Assembly: GCF_026802175.1 (NCBI RefSeq)
Contig: NZ_CP113797.1
Location: 1,527,026-1,591,025 of the forward strand
Length of the DNA: 64,000 bases
Reading direction: 5' to 3'
Source: Thermocoleostomius sinensis A174
GTDB lineage: Bacteria; Cyanobacteriota; Cyanobacteriia; Elainellales; Elainellaceae
Both the position numbers and the translations under genes were made by a program. The notes under the pieces were generated by a model. The model was not told the DNA's origin and made no database searches. It saw only the letters and a program-made list of their open reading frames with translations. This document shows positions 56,356 through 64,000 of this stretch, piece by piece (the first letter of the stretch is position 1; each line of letters opens with the position of its first letter).

Positions 56356-57669
56356 TTAGTTATTTCCGGTTTCGCTCGATTTGCTATTGCCATCTGTGTT
56401 ATTGCGCACACGCCAGGCAATCTCCAACAACCGTACCCACCGTTTATGAACCTGTTTTGGTGTGCATTTCAGAATTTTGGCGATTTCTGGATCGCTTAAT
56501 TGTTGCGATTTGAGTTTCAGCAACTGCTGCTGTTCGGGTGAAAGCTGCTGATGAAACTCTTCCCATTGCTGTTGTCGCATTCCTAGATTTTGGTCTAAAT
56601 CTGCGCCCAGCCACTGATGTACCAGTTGCCAGTTGTGCGATCGGGCAAACTTCTCGACGTGATATTTGAATCGCTGCTGCAAATAGTCGCGCTGGCGAGC
56701 GGAAAGTCCCAAAATTTCATCAATCTCTGGAGCCGATAGATCTTGTAGCTTCAGTGTTAAATAATCAATGCAGTCGGTTTGCCCTTGCGATTCTAGATAG
56801 GCCACCAGTTCATTGATCACCCGATCGCGTACAACAGAATCAGCCGGATCAACAGCGTCGGCAACCATTTGCTCGCGCACTTGCTGTACTACTGGCGATC
56901 GGCTATGAATTTCAGCGTCTTCGCCTTTGGCTGACTCAACCGCCATTTCCAAATCTAATGTTGTTTCTAGAGGTTGACGGTTGGCAAAGCCCTGGGCCCG
57001 TAGCACAATTAACTGCTGGTTTCGTCGTCCGGGTAGGGTGATGCGTCGCTTAGCATAATGTTCGGTAAAAGCCATATATTCGGCGAGTTCCAACCGAGTC
57101 CGTGGGCTATACCCCTCATCAAGCTGGTGTTCGCGTCGAAAGGCTTTCAGGGCTTCAATATAAAAGCCTTGGAGAAAATCTTCTACCATGCTGTAGCGCG
57201 CACTAAAGCCAAGTTGGGCCCGACCCGGTGAGACATGGCGGTAAACCATTGTACTTAAATGACTATGCAGTTCAACACGACCGCGTCTGGAGCCAAGTTT
57301 ATGGTAATATAAGCACTTTTGTAGCCGATGCCGCACCAGTGTAGACTGCCAGGAGGCAATTTGACCTGAAGTTTGAATGCGATCGCTTTTAACGCAAATG
57401 CGCTCGACTTCGGTAGCAATTCGAGCCATAACCTGGTCAACGCCAGACGAGGCGGGTAACTCAGCTTGAAGTTCAACTAAGATTGATTTGGCTAACTTCA
57501 GCAGCGATGAACGGGCTTGTTCTGAAGAAACCTCGGTTGGGTTGTCATTCGTCAAAGCTTCATGCACCGTTGTTGAAGTGTCGGTAGATTCTAATTCTGC
57601 GATTGAACAGGTATGAGGCATGGCTTTCTCTGGGTTGGGGGCATCGTGGGAGTTTTCAGATTGATTCAT
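56356..57669 (-). CDS. hetZ: HetZ-type DNA-binding regulator
   Basis: 437 residues, cytosolic. The segment GYSPRTRLELAEYMAFTEHY through RRNQQLIVLRAQGFANRQPL, then YLESQGQTDCIDYLTLKLQD, ILGLSARQRDYLQQRFKYHV and a C-terminal helix-turn-helix-like part (LSDPEIAKILKCTPKQVHKR), fits HetZ, which controls heterocyst development in Anabaena and occurs in other filamentous cyanobacteria. The N-terminal about 60 residues are low in complexity. PatU is not adjacent. A HetZ-related paralogue is the alternative. Ended by a strong terminator. Confidence 0.72.
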   Translation of the reverse strand: MNQSENSHDAPNPEKAMPHTCSIAELESTDTSTTVHEALTNDNPTEVSSEQARSSLLKLAKSILVELQAELPASSGVDQVMARIATEVERICVKSDRIQTSGQIASWQSTLVRHRLQKCLYYHKLGSRRGRVELHSHLSTMVYRHVSPGRAQLGFSARYSMVEDFLQGFYIEALKAFRREHQLDEGYSPRTRLELAEYMAFTEHYAKRRITLPGRRNQQLIVLRAQGFANRQPLETTLDLEMAVESAKGEDAEIHSRSPVVQQVREQMVADAVDPADSVVRDRVINELVAYLESQGQTDCIDYLTLKLQDLSAPEIDEILGLSARQRDYLQQRFKYHVEKFARSHNWQLVHQWLGADLDQNLGMRQQQWEEFHQQLSPEQQQLLKLKSQQLSDPEIAKILKCTPKQVHKRWVRLLEIAWRVRNNTDGNSKSSETGNN

Positions 57670-58121
57670 AATTGACTCTGTGGTGATGCACGATATCGAC
57701 AGGGAAATACAGACTCGGGCATTATTGGCAAGACCCTATGGCCTTGTCTAGAGATTGGGCAGTTTTTGTTCAAATCTTCTTAGAAGCCATAGAACTTAAA
57801 ACCCAATAACTTGTTTCTGTCCGAGTTAGCTTCACCTGTTGGTTTCACTTGCTCTATTTCTGCCTACAAGAGCACTTCGTAAAACTTCGGGTAGGTTTAG
57901 AGATCTATATGTCAGTTCTTAAGGTGGTTTCCTGATCTACGAAAATTCGCTTGAGAAAGCGATCGAGCTTTACAAAAATTTGCGCCCACAAAGCCCCATA
58001 CAGCAAGGCTTTTAAAAAAACTGTCTACTTAAATTAAAAACTGTCCACTTTTAGGAAGTAGACGATTTCTCATCTGGCTCAGTCCCAGTCGATTAGCCGT
58101 TGTTTTAACCAAAGCGCGACA
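57670..58121. promoter_or_regulatory. hetZ upstream region with 20-bp tandem repeat
   Basis: 452 bp without a gene. AAAACTGTCTACTT (58017-58030) and AAAACTGTCCACTT (58037-58050) are direct repeats 20 bp apart; AAGTAGAC (58056-58063) inverts GTCTACTT. The pattern resembles an operator. It lies at the far end from hetZ, near the Sua5-like gene stop, so its target is uncertain. Confidence 0.4.
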
Positions 58122-58790
58122 TCACACTTCAATTTCTGTGACCCATTCTGCTACCGCCTCCCAGCCTCGTCCCTTACGAACAATCGTTGGCTGGTCTGTT
58201 GTTAAGTCAAGAATGGTGGACACTTGCAAGCTAATCGGAGAGCGATTGTCAATAATCAAGTCTACGAGCTTATCGAGTTGATCAAATAACTCGATCGAGG
58301 ACATGGGGGGATCAGTCATCTGAGGCATCTCTTCAGTGCACTGAGCGATCGTCGTAGCAGAAGTAGAAATAATCGGGTTGCCCAATGCCTGCAACAACGC
58401 TTGACAAATTGTGTGATCTGGCACGCGAATGCCTGTGGTTTTGCGTTTTGGACTCATGACCAAACGCGGAACCTGTTTGGTCGCTGGCAGTAAAAAGGTG
58501 TAGGGGCCTGGAATTAAGCGTCGAATTAACCGATAGGCTGCATCACTAACCTGGGCATATTCGGCAATATTTGACAAAGAGGAACATAGAAAGGTGAGGG
58601 GCTTATCGTTAGAGAGTTGTTTGATTTGACGCACTCGCTCGACAGCCGATTTAACATGAAGATCGCACCCGATCGCATAGACGGTATCGGTAGGATAAAG
58701 CATCACCGCTCCTTGGCGCAGAGCATCCCGAATGGCTTCAACGTGTCGCACTTGGGGATTGTCTGGATGAAGCTGATAAATCCTCGCCAT
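58122..58790 (-). CDS. Sua5/YciO/YrdC family protein
   Basis: 222 residues. The YrdC fold is shown by LYPTDTVYAIGCDLHVKSAV, KPLTFLCSSLSNIAEYAQ, TGIRVPDHTICQALLQALG and STSAT. Such proteins make threonylcarbamoyl-AMP for the t6A tRNA modification. The length (about 220) and the lack of the Sua5 C-terminal domain point to a YciO- or TsaC-like member; which one is not clear by eye. Divergent from larC. Confidence 0.88.
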   Translation of the reverse strand: MARIYQLHPDNPQVRHVEAIRDALRQGAVMLYPTDTVYAIGCDLHVKSAVERVRQIKQLSNDKPLTFLCSSLSNIAEYAQVSDAAYRLIRRLIPGPYTFLLPATKQVPRLVMSPKRKTTGIRVPDHTICQALLQALGNPIISTSATTIAQCTEEMPQMTDPPMSSIELFDQLDKLVDLIIDNRSPISLQVSTILDLTTDQPTIVRKGRGWEAVAEWVTEIEV

Positions 58791-58869
58791 AACCGTTCTC
58801 TCCTACAAAGCCTCACATCACCTGATTCCACGATTGAATAATTTCAAGACCCAACCCACTCCAACCACC

Positions 58870-60330
58870 ATGACAAAGCTAGCCTACCTAGAATGCCCAA
58901 CTGGTCTAGCGGGAGATATGTGCTTGGGAGCGCTCGTTGATAGTGGCGTTCCCCTAGAGTACTTAGTTGAAAAGCTCAGTTTATTAGGAATAAGCCAGGA
59001 ATACAATGTGTGGGCAGAACGAGTACACCGCAATGGGCTGCAAGCCACTAAAGTTCATGTCGATCTGGCTCCTTCTCCCCATTCACATCCTACTCCCCAT
59101 GATCATCCTCATCCTACCTCGATCGGGTCGCCGCTGCCGGAATCGGCTGATTCCATCCCTACGCATACTCATGAGCACAGGCATGATCATGGACATGATC
59201 CTACGTATGAACACAGGCATGACCACGCGCATTCTCACTCTACCAGTCGTCATTTGCTCGACATCGAAGCATTGATTCAAGCGGCTGATTTGCCCGATCG
59301 CGTCAAAAACTGGAGTCTGCACATTTTTCAACAATTGGCAGCGGCCGAAGCCGCTGTTCACGGCATTCCTCCAGAGCAGGTGCATTTTCATGAAGTGGGA
59401 GCCACCGATGCCATCGTCGATATTGTCGGCTCTTGTATAGGGTTTGATTGGTTAGGGATTGAACAGTTCTATTGCTCGGCGCTTCCCGTTGGGGGGGGGA
59501 CGGTGCGGGCGGCGCATGGACTCTTACCTGTTCCAGCCCCAGCCGTTTTAAAGCTACTGGAGATGCGACACGTTCCTATCTACAGTAATGGCATCGATCG
59601 AGAATTGGTGACACCGACCGGAGCCGCGATCGTCACCGCACTGGCCACCAGCTTTGGCCGACCTCCCGCAATGCAGCTACAGCGAGTTGGGCTAGGAGCG
59701 GGGTCACGTAATTTACCGATTCCCAATATGCTGCGGCTGTGGATTGGCACACTTGAATCGGTGGCAGAAATCAAGTCTTTGCCATCGAAACAGGCATCCA
59801 CAACTTCTGCAATCGATCCGCACTTTTCAGAATTCCATTCCAGCCAATCGCTGTCGTCTTCTGTAGAGACCATCACGCTGCTTGAAACTCAAATCGACGA
59901 CCTCAATCCGCAGGCGATCGGGTACGTGTTCGAGGCTCTATTTGCGGCCGGCGCGCTAGATGTGTTCACTCAGGCGATCGGCATGAAGAAATCGCGATTG
60001 GGGGTGTTGCTGACAGTTGTGTGTCACCCTCAACAGACCGATGCTTGCGAAACAGTTTTGTTTCGTGAAACCTCCACATTGGGCATTCGTCGATCACAGC
60101 AGCAGCGAGCCATTCTACCGCGTCAATTTGAAACGGTGGAAACGCCCTATGGAAAAGTACGCATTAAAATCACACAACGGGGTGCTAATCCAATCATCAA
60201 CGGACAGCCTGAATACGAAGACTGCGCCACGCTAGCTAGAGAGTGTCGAGTTCCTTGGCAAGAAGTGTACCGGCTAGCTCTATGCCAGTGGTACCACTGC
60301 CAAACGCATCAAATCCCTAAAAATCTTTAA
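58870..60330 (+). CDS. larC: LarC-type nickel insertion protein (DUF111)
   Basis: 486 residues from ATG 58870 (MTKLAYLECPTGLAGDM); an ATG at 58834 adds 12 unlike residues. LarC installs nickel in the pincer cofactor of lactate racemase-like enzymes. Marks: PTGLAGDMCLGALVDSGV, HFHEVGATDAIVDIVG, ALPVGGGTVRAAHG, PTGAAIVTALAT and IDDLNPQAIGYVFEALFAAG. A His/Asp-rich segment (about residues 75-135) should bind metal. One frame encodes the whole protein, with no frameshift like that of the Lactobacillus gene. The other lar genes are not adjacent. Confidence 0.92.
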   Translation: MTKLAYLECPTGLAGDMCLGALVDSGVPLEYLVEKLSLLGISQEYNVWAERVHRNGLQATKVHVDLAPSPHSHPTPHDHPHPTSIGSPLPESADSIPTHTHEHRHDHGHDPTYEHRHDHAHSHSTSRHLLDIEALIQAADLPDRVKNWSLHIFQQLAAAEAAVHGIPPEQVHFHEVGATDAIVDIVGSCIGFDWLGIEQFYCSALPVGGGTVRAAHGLLPVPAPAVLKLLEMRHVPIYSNGIDRELVTPTGAAIVTALATSFGRPPAMQLQRVGLGAGSRNLPIPNMLRLWIGTLESVAEIKSLPSKQASTTSAIDPHFSEFHSSQSLSSSVETITLLETQIDDLNPQAIGYVFEALFAAGALDVFTQAIGMKKSRLGVLLTVVCHPQQTDACETVLFRETSTLGIRRSQQQRAILPRQFETVETPYGKVRIKITQRGANPIINGQPEYEDCATLARECRVPWQEVYRLALCQWYHCQTHQIPKNL

Positions 60331-60779
60331 GAGGAAGCCGATCGAAAGCGCCCCTTGAACTGCTTGCATAATCGCAATTCAGTTCCCTTTTTATTCCAAT
60401 GCACCTGATCAAAAATCTGATGAAGAATGTACAGTCCTCGACCGCACTCGCCAACTTGGTTAATGTCTTCCTCCGCTTCCTCAACGTTGCAGGAACACGA
60501 ACAACCCGGAGAGAATCCAGTACCCTGATCGGCAATCACCCACCAATACTGATCATCCAGAACAAAAAACTCAACAAGAACTGTTTTACTGGGGTCTAGA
60601 TTATTGCCGTGCTTGGCTGCATTAACCAAGGCCTCCTGTAACCCAAGCCTCAAATCATCTTGCCACTTAGAAGGAACTTCTGCTAATAGCAGATCCAGAA
60701 TTGGACGCAAGTGTAGGGTCGAAGCAAAGCTTATAGTACCCCATTTACGCCCAGAGGGACGCAGTGAGATGGCAATCAC
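60327..60779 (-). CDS. RsbW-like anti-sigma factor/serine kinase
   Basis: 150 residues of the HATPase_c_2 family. N-box LRLGLQEALVNAAKHGNN, ATP motif IADQGTGFSP and GRGLYILHQIFD. A Cys-rich insert (CSCSCNV) follows the D-box and is unusual. Such kinases bind sigma or anti-anti-sigma factors. No partner is adjacent. It converges with larC and overlaps it by 4 bp. Confidence 0.88.
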   Translation of the reverse strand: MIAISLRPSGRKWGTISFASTLHLRPILDLLLAEVPSKWQDDLRLGLQEALVNAAKHGNNLDPSKTVLVEFFVLDDQYWWVIADQGTGFSPGCSCSCNVEEAEEDINQVGECGRGLYILHQIFDQVHWNKKGTELRLCKQFKGRFRSASS

Positions 60780-61506
60780 TCAGAGAACCTCAGAGCTTTC
60801 AAGTATGTGAACGACATTCTCTAGCCTGACTCTTTGCATTAGGGTTTCCTGTCTCAAAGAGCGCTAAAGAAACGGGTGAACAAATTATCACTGTGAAAAA
60901 TGACACTTGAACTACCGAGCTTACATTACCAACAATTAGGTCTCTATGTCGGAGCCATAAACTCTGCCCTAGAGCCTCAGAAGAAGCCGTTTAGCTGACT
61001 TCATCATAGCACAGCACCCCTATCCTCCTAAAGAGGGTTGCTCTGTAGCTTATACCGTTGAGGATAATGGCAAGAATAAAAAAGAATGACAGATTTTTCC
61101 TATGAATCTGTAAAGTTCTGGTAAAGTGTCTTCAAATCTGAGATGGGAGCATTCTATGTTCCGTCAGAGGTTTTTAGTGATGGATATACTCTCTCAACAT
61201 AAAAGGCGGCACAGATGTAACGTTTTAGTGAACTGCCCGTAGAAGTACTGGTTTGAGCGATCGAAACATGTCACTATAGAGCAACCTAAACTCTTGAGTT
61301 CAGGGAAATTGCAGTCCGTTTTAGCAGTCCGTTTCAATGGTTACGTTTCGCTACTTAATACCCCAGCTATGGCATCACTCGTTACCTACTTGATGCGAAC
61401 CGATCGATTATCACTAGTCTTATAAAGCGACTAGGCAAAATTACTCAAAAGCAGCTATGAGCAAGTCAAATGAACTATCGCGATTGTCCAGGGGGGATGG
61501 CTCCAA
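60780..61506. other. 727-bp non-coding stretch with tandem repeat
   Basis: GCAGTCCGTTTTA and GCAGTCCGTTTCA are adjacent direct repeats (61311-61336). A hairpin CTAGTC/GACTAG (61414-61434) lies about 75 bp before wecG. No gene, tRNA or known RNA recognised in either strand. It contains promoters for the RsbW-like gene and for the transferase gene. Confidence 0.4.
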
Positions 61507-62304
61507 ATGAACCAGGTTGAGTTATTGAATGTAGCGATCGACAATGTATCTATGCAAGAGTTACTGGCAAGCCTAAACCAAGGCGTTGTCTTTACACCTA
61601 ATGTAGATCATCTAGTAAAACTACAGAGCGATCGCGAGTTTTTTGAGGCCTACATGGCGGCAGATTATCGAACTTGCGATAGTAAAATCATCTACTATGC
61701 ACTGAAACTGGTAAGACGCCCGATCGTAGAAAAAATTTCTGGTTCGGATTTGTTTCCTGCCTTCTATCAATACCATAAGCATAATGAAGACGTAAAAATC
61801 TTTTTGTTAGGAGCTAAGGAAGGGGTGGCGGCCGAAGCTCAAAGGCGAATCAATGCCAAAGTTGGGCGCGATATAGTCATTGGTGTTCACTCGCCGTCAT
61901 TTGGGTTTGAACGTAATGAAGAAGAGTGCCAACAGATAATTGAGATGATTAATCAATCTGGCGCTACTGTCTTAGCTATTGGTGCAGGTGCACCCAAGCA
62001 AGAGAAATTTATTCATAAGTATAAGAACCAATTTAAGCACATCAAAATCTTCATGGCGATCGGAGCCACAATCGATTTTGAAGCAGGTAATGTTTCCCGT
62101 GCTCCAAAATGGATTAGTGAAATGGGCTTGGAGTGGTTATACCGCCTGGTATCAGAACCACGGCGCTTGTGGAGACGTTACCTTCTCGAAGGCCCGACGT
62201 TCTTCTGGTTTTTACTGATGCAGGCGATGAAGCTCTATGTCAATCCCTTTGATAGTACAGAGTCCGATCGTTCAAAATATAAAACAATTATCAAGGGAGC
62301 ATAA
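61507..62304 (+). CDS. WecG/TagA/CpsF family glycosyltransferase
   Basis: 265 residues. Family marks: PNVDHLVKLQSDREF, TCDSKIIYYALKLV, FLLGAKEGVAAEAQRRI, GAPKQEKFIHKY, AIGATIDFEAGNVSRAP and EWLYRLVSEPRRLWRRY. It adds a sugar (ManNAc-type) to a lipid-linked intermediate in cell-surface polysaccharide synthesis, at the inner face of the membrane. GGGGGG lies about 13 bases before ATG 61507. A clear terminator follows at 62373, so the gene stands alone. Confidence 0.92.
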   Translation: MNQVELLNVAIDNVSMQELLASLNQGVVFTPNVDHLVKLQSDREFFEAYMAADYRTCDSKIIYYALKLVRRPIVEKISGSDLFPAFYQYHKHNEDVKIFLLGAKEGVAAEAQRRINAKVGRDIVIGVHSPSFGFERNEEECQQIIEMINQSGATVLAIGAGAPKQEKFIHKYKNQFKHIKIFMAIGATIDFEAGNVSRAPKWISEMGLEWLYRLVSEPRRLWRRYLLEGPTFFWFLLMQAMKLYVNPFDSTESDRSKYKTIIKGA

Positions 62305-62372
62305 GCCCGTTGGTCATCTAACCCCCATTTAGACCCCATTGATTAAGCTTTGCTATTGCAGTGCTCATAGCT

Positions 62373-62417
62373 GAACCTGAGTTGTACTTGACTGGTTCGT
62401 CAACTCAGGTTCTTTTA
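62373..62417 (+). terminator. Intrinsic terminator after WecG-type gene
   Basis: 12-bp perfect stem GAACCTGAGTTG / CAACTCAGGTTC, 16-nt loop, then TTTTATTA. Confidence 0.85.
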
Positions 62418-62518
62418 TTAGGGCAGGAGAGTAACGAGATTAAATCAACATTTTAGGGAATGCTAGATCAGGCTAGAACGGTTTTGTCAATATTCAAGCG
62501 TTCTGCCCTGATTACTTC

Positions 62519-63319
62519 ATGTCAGTTCAAAGATTTTCGTTAGACGCACTCAAAAAAGTTAGACAGTATATTCAAACCACGCTGTCCCTAGCGGCGATCG
62601 AACGACGCACTCAAACCTGGGCAACCTTGGCAGCCACAGAGGATTGGCCAGAGCCAGAATTGCTAGTGGATTTGAGTGAAGTATTCACTTTTGGCGGCTT
62701 GTCGGTTGAGGAACGATCAAAAGCTTCAGGCAATAACACTTGGTTTATCAGTCCAATTAACCCAGGGGCTGCCCTGCTGAAGCTACCGAGCTTACGTTTA
62801 AAAACAGATATGCGCTTGGTCAGTTTTTTGTATCGCTTAGCAGAGGACGGGGTGGGTGTTACATTCGCAATTCCTGAACGATCGAGTACAACAGCACACC
62901 TAGAGAAGGCGATACAGATGAGCAATGGACTGAAGCATCCCCCCAAACCTAAAGAAGCGCTACCGCATGTAATGGAAGCGGTTGAAGGCGATCGATCGCC
63001 CGTTTCGTTTGTAGTGGCATCATTGCTATATCGCGAGTTTCAAGAATTTGGCGCGTTGGGGCAATACAGCCGTTGGCAACATCATCACCTGATTGAGGCA
63101 ATTCCAGTCCAAGCACGCTGTGACTGGCAAGTAGAACAACCGATCAAAGATTTAGCGGCAAAGGCTAGGATTTTAGCGAACGGACAAGCGGCCGTCGAAT
63201 TTTTTTCCTACCGAACGGGGAAAGCCACCGTCATCTATCGCCATTTTGATCACTACCCACCCGATCGCTACTGCCCCACAAGTGCGAACAAAGCGATTGC
63301 CATCATTCGTCCCTCCTAG
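62519..63319 (+). CDS. Cyanobacterial protein of unknown function
   Basis: 266 residues, soluble, with no signal or membrane helix. PEPELLVDLSEVFTFGGL, TWFISPINPGAALLKLP, VSFVVASLLYREFQEFGALG and HFDHYPPDRYCPTSANK look like conserved blocks of a folded protein, but I do not recognise a family. No cofactor motif is seen. It lies 91 bp before the SDR gene on the same strand and could be co-transcribed. Confidence 0.65.
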   Translation: MSVQRFSLDALKKVRQYIQTTLSLAAIERRTQTWATLAATEDWPEPELLVDLSEVFTFGGLSVEERSKASGNNTWFISPINPGAALLKLPSLRLKTDMRLVSFLYRLAEDGVGVTFAIPERSSTTAHLEKAIQMSNGLKHPPKPKEALPHVMEAVEGDRSPVSFVVASLLYREFQEFGALGQYSRWQHHHLIEAIPVQARCDWQVEQPIKDLAAKARILANGQAAVEFFSYRTGKATVIYRHFDHYPPDRYCPTSANKAIAIIRPS

Positions 63320-63410
63320 TTTGCACGATCGCTTGGATTGCTTGAATCACCACCTTGGAGAAGACAAGCAGGAACAGTAAGATAAAAGAGTTGTGTAAAG
63401 AAATGTAACA

Positions 63411-64000
63411 ATGCAAGATAAGGTGGTTGTGGTGGTAGGTGCGACCGGGGGGATTGGATCAACGGTAGTGCGAAAACTGGCACCGATGGGGGCACGTTTA
63501 GTGCTAGCCAGTCGAGACGCCGATCGGCTTACAGCTTTAGCCAATCAAGTAGCGGTTAGTATCCCCGATCGAATACTGATGGTGCCAACGGATATTACGC
63601 AACCCCAGTCTGTTGCAGCCCTCATGCAAGCCACTCTGGATGCCTTTGGCAGACTTGATGTTTTGGTGAATGCGGCTGGTATCGGCCTTCTGAAGCCGTA
63701 CAACAAGGTGGAAGCGTCTGACTTGGATGCCATGCTGGATGTCAATTTAAAGGGTAGCTTCTATACTTGCCAAGCGGCGGCAACTGCTATGAAAGAGCAG
63801 AAATCGGGTCACATTTGCAATGTGATTGGCATTCTTGGTAAACATCCCATGGCCATGGCTTCTGCCTACTGTGCCTCTAAATATGGAGTGGTGGGTTTCA
63901 GCAAGTGTATGGCCGATGAACTGAAGCGCTTTGGTATTAAATTTACCTTATTTTATTTGGGCGGCGTTGATACGCCGTTTTGGGACAACATCAGTTTGAA
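63411..64000 (+). CDS. Short-chain dehydrogenase/reductase, 5' part (runs off right edge)
   Basis: First 196 codons from ATG 63411. NAD(P) site VVVGATGGIGSTVV, the structural NAAG motif (LVNAAGIG) and the active Tyr/Lys in SAYCASKYG (Tyr153, Lys157). The expected catalytic Ser, 13 residues before Tyr, is Gly140 (NVIGILG). Residues after 190 (GGVDTPFWDN) bind the substrate side. Cytosolic oxidoreductase; substrate unknown. Confidence 0.9.
   Translation, partial: MQDKVVVVVGATGGIGSTVVRKLAPMGARLVLASRDADRLTALANQVAVSIPDRILMVPTDITQPQSVAALMQATLDAFGRLDVLVNAAGIGLLKPYNKVEASDLDAMLDVNLKGSFYTCQAAATAMKEQKSGHICNVIGILGKHPMAMASAYCASKYGVVGFSKCMADELKRFGIKFTLFYLGGVDTPFWDNISL

Noticed and set aside
59083-59391. 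Met-rich antisense frame in larC
   Set aside because: Mirror of the His/Asp-rich codons (CAT read as ATG).
1-64000. CRISPR array, tRNA or rRNA genes
   Set aside because: No regularly spaced repeats and no T-loop GGTTCGAATCC-like or rRNA signatures seen in intergenic regions.

Overview
This window is chromosomal DNA from a cyanobacterium. Chlorophyll synthase (ChlG), allophycocyanin-B alpha subunit (ApcD) and a CpcS/CpeS-type phycobilin lyase fix the phylum. Frequent GCGATCGC (HIP1) octamers, a class II (B12-dependent) ribonucleotide reductase and a HetZ-type regulator agree, and HetZ points to a filamentous lineage. The window is mostly single-copy housekeeping genes in short transcription units on both strands. 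I see no rRNA, tRNA, CRISPR array, prophage or intact insertion sequence.

Layout. 1-6.1 kb: 5' part of mfd (minus), a CNNM/CorC membrane protein and a CPA2-type cation/proton antiporter. 6.2-12.1 kb: glutathione S-transferase, a secreted FAS1 protein, a TPR protein, a GMC oxidoreductase and hisIE. 12.9-19.8 kb: an aminotransferase behind an iron-type alcohol/glycerol dehydrogenase, the phycobilin lyase, an ABC-2 permease, an M23 peptidase and an aldo/keto reductase. 20-28.4 kb: GAF-GAF-PAS nucleotide cyclase, a degenerate histidine kinase, an FAD oxidoreductase, an alpha/beta hydrolase and pyruvate kinase. 28.4-35.5 kb: L,D-transpeptidase, a secreted small protein, an exbB-exbD-exbD operon, aroA, a hypothetical gene and chlG. 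35.8-41.7 kb: class A PBP, nrdJ and a fatty acid hydroxylase-type protein. 42-46.7 kb: a coiled-coil membrane protein, the RHH/PIN-TGS pair, an NfeD-like gene and a DnaJ-type chaperone. 46.7-53 kb: a minus-strand run of small genes behind gcvP. 53.4-64 kb: apcD, a deoxyribosyltransferase-like gene, a 4-TM holin-like protein, a histidine phosphatase, hetZ, a Sua5/YciO protein, larC, an RsbW-type kinase, a WecG/TagA transferase, an unknown gene and the start of an SDR gene.

The most unusual locus is 42886-44713. A short ribbon-helix-helix-like gene lies 25 bp upstream of a gene whose product joins a PIN-like nuclease fold to the TGS, helical, zinc-finger and ACT parts of RelA/SpoT, with no (p)ppGpp hydrolase or synthetase domain. 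It is arranged like a toxin-antitoxin pair with a ribosome/tRNA-sensing module on the toxin-like partner.

Other points of interest: two NrdR-like boxes exactly 31 bp apart before nrdJ; an ExbD paralogue whose conserved membrane Asp is Asn; in-frame dispersed-repeat insertions in Mfd and in the cyclase; a small MITE-like element in two full copies and one relic; three 10-bp-phased RpaB/HLR1-like half-sites before the lyase gene; and enzymes with altered key residues (cyclase Asn to Asp, SDR Ser to Gly, kinase with a broken ATP site). All functional statements come from reading the sequence; no database search was run.
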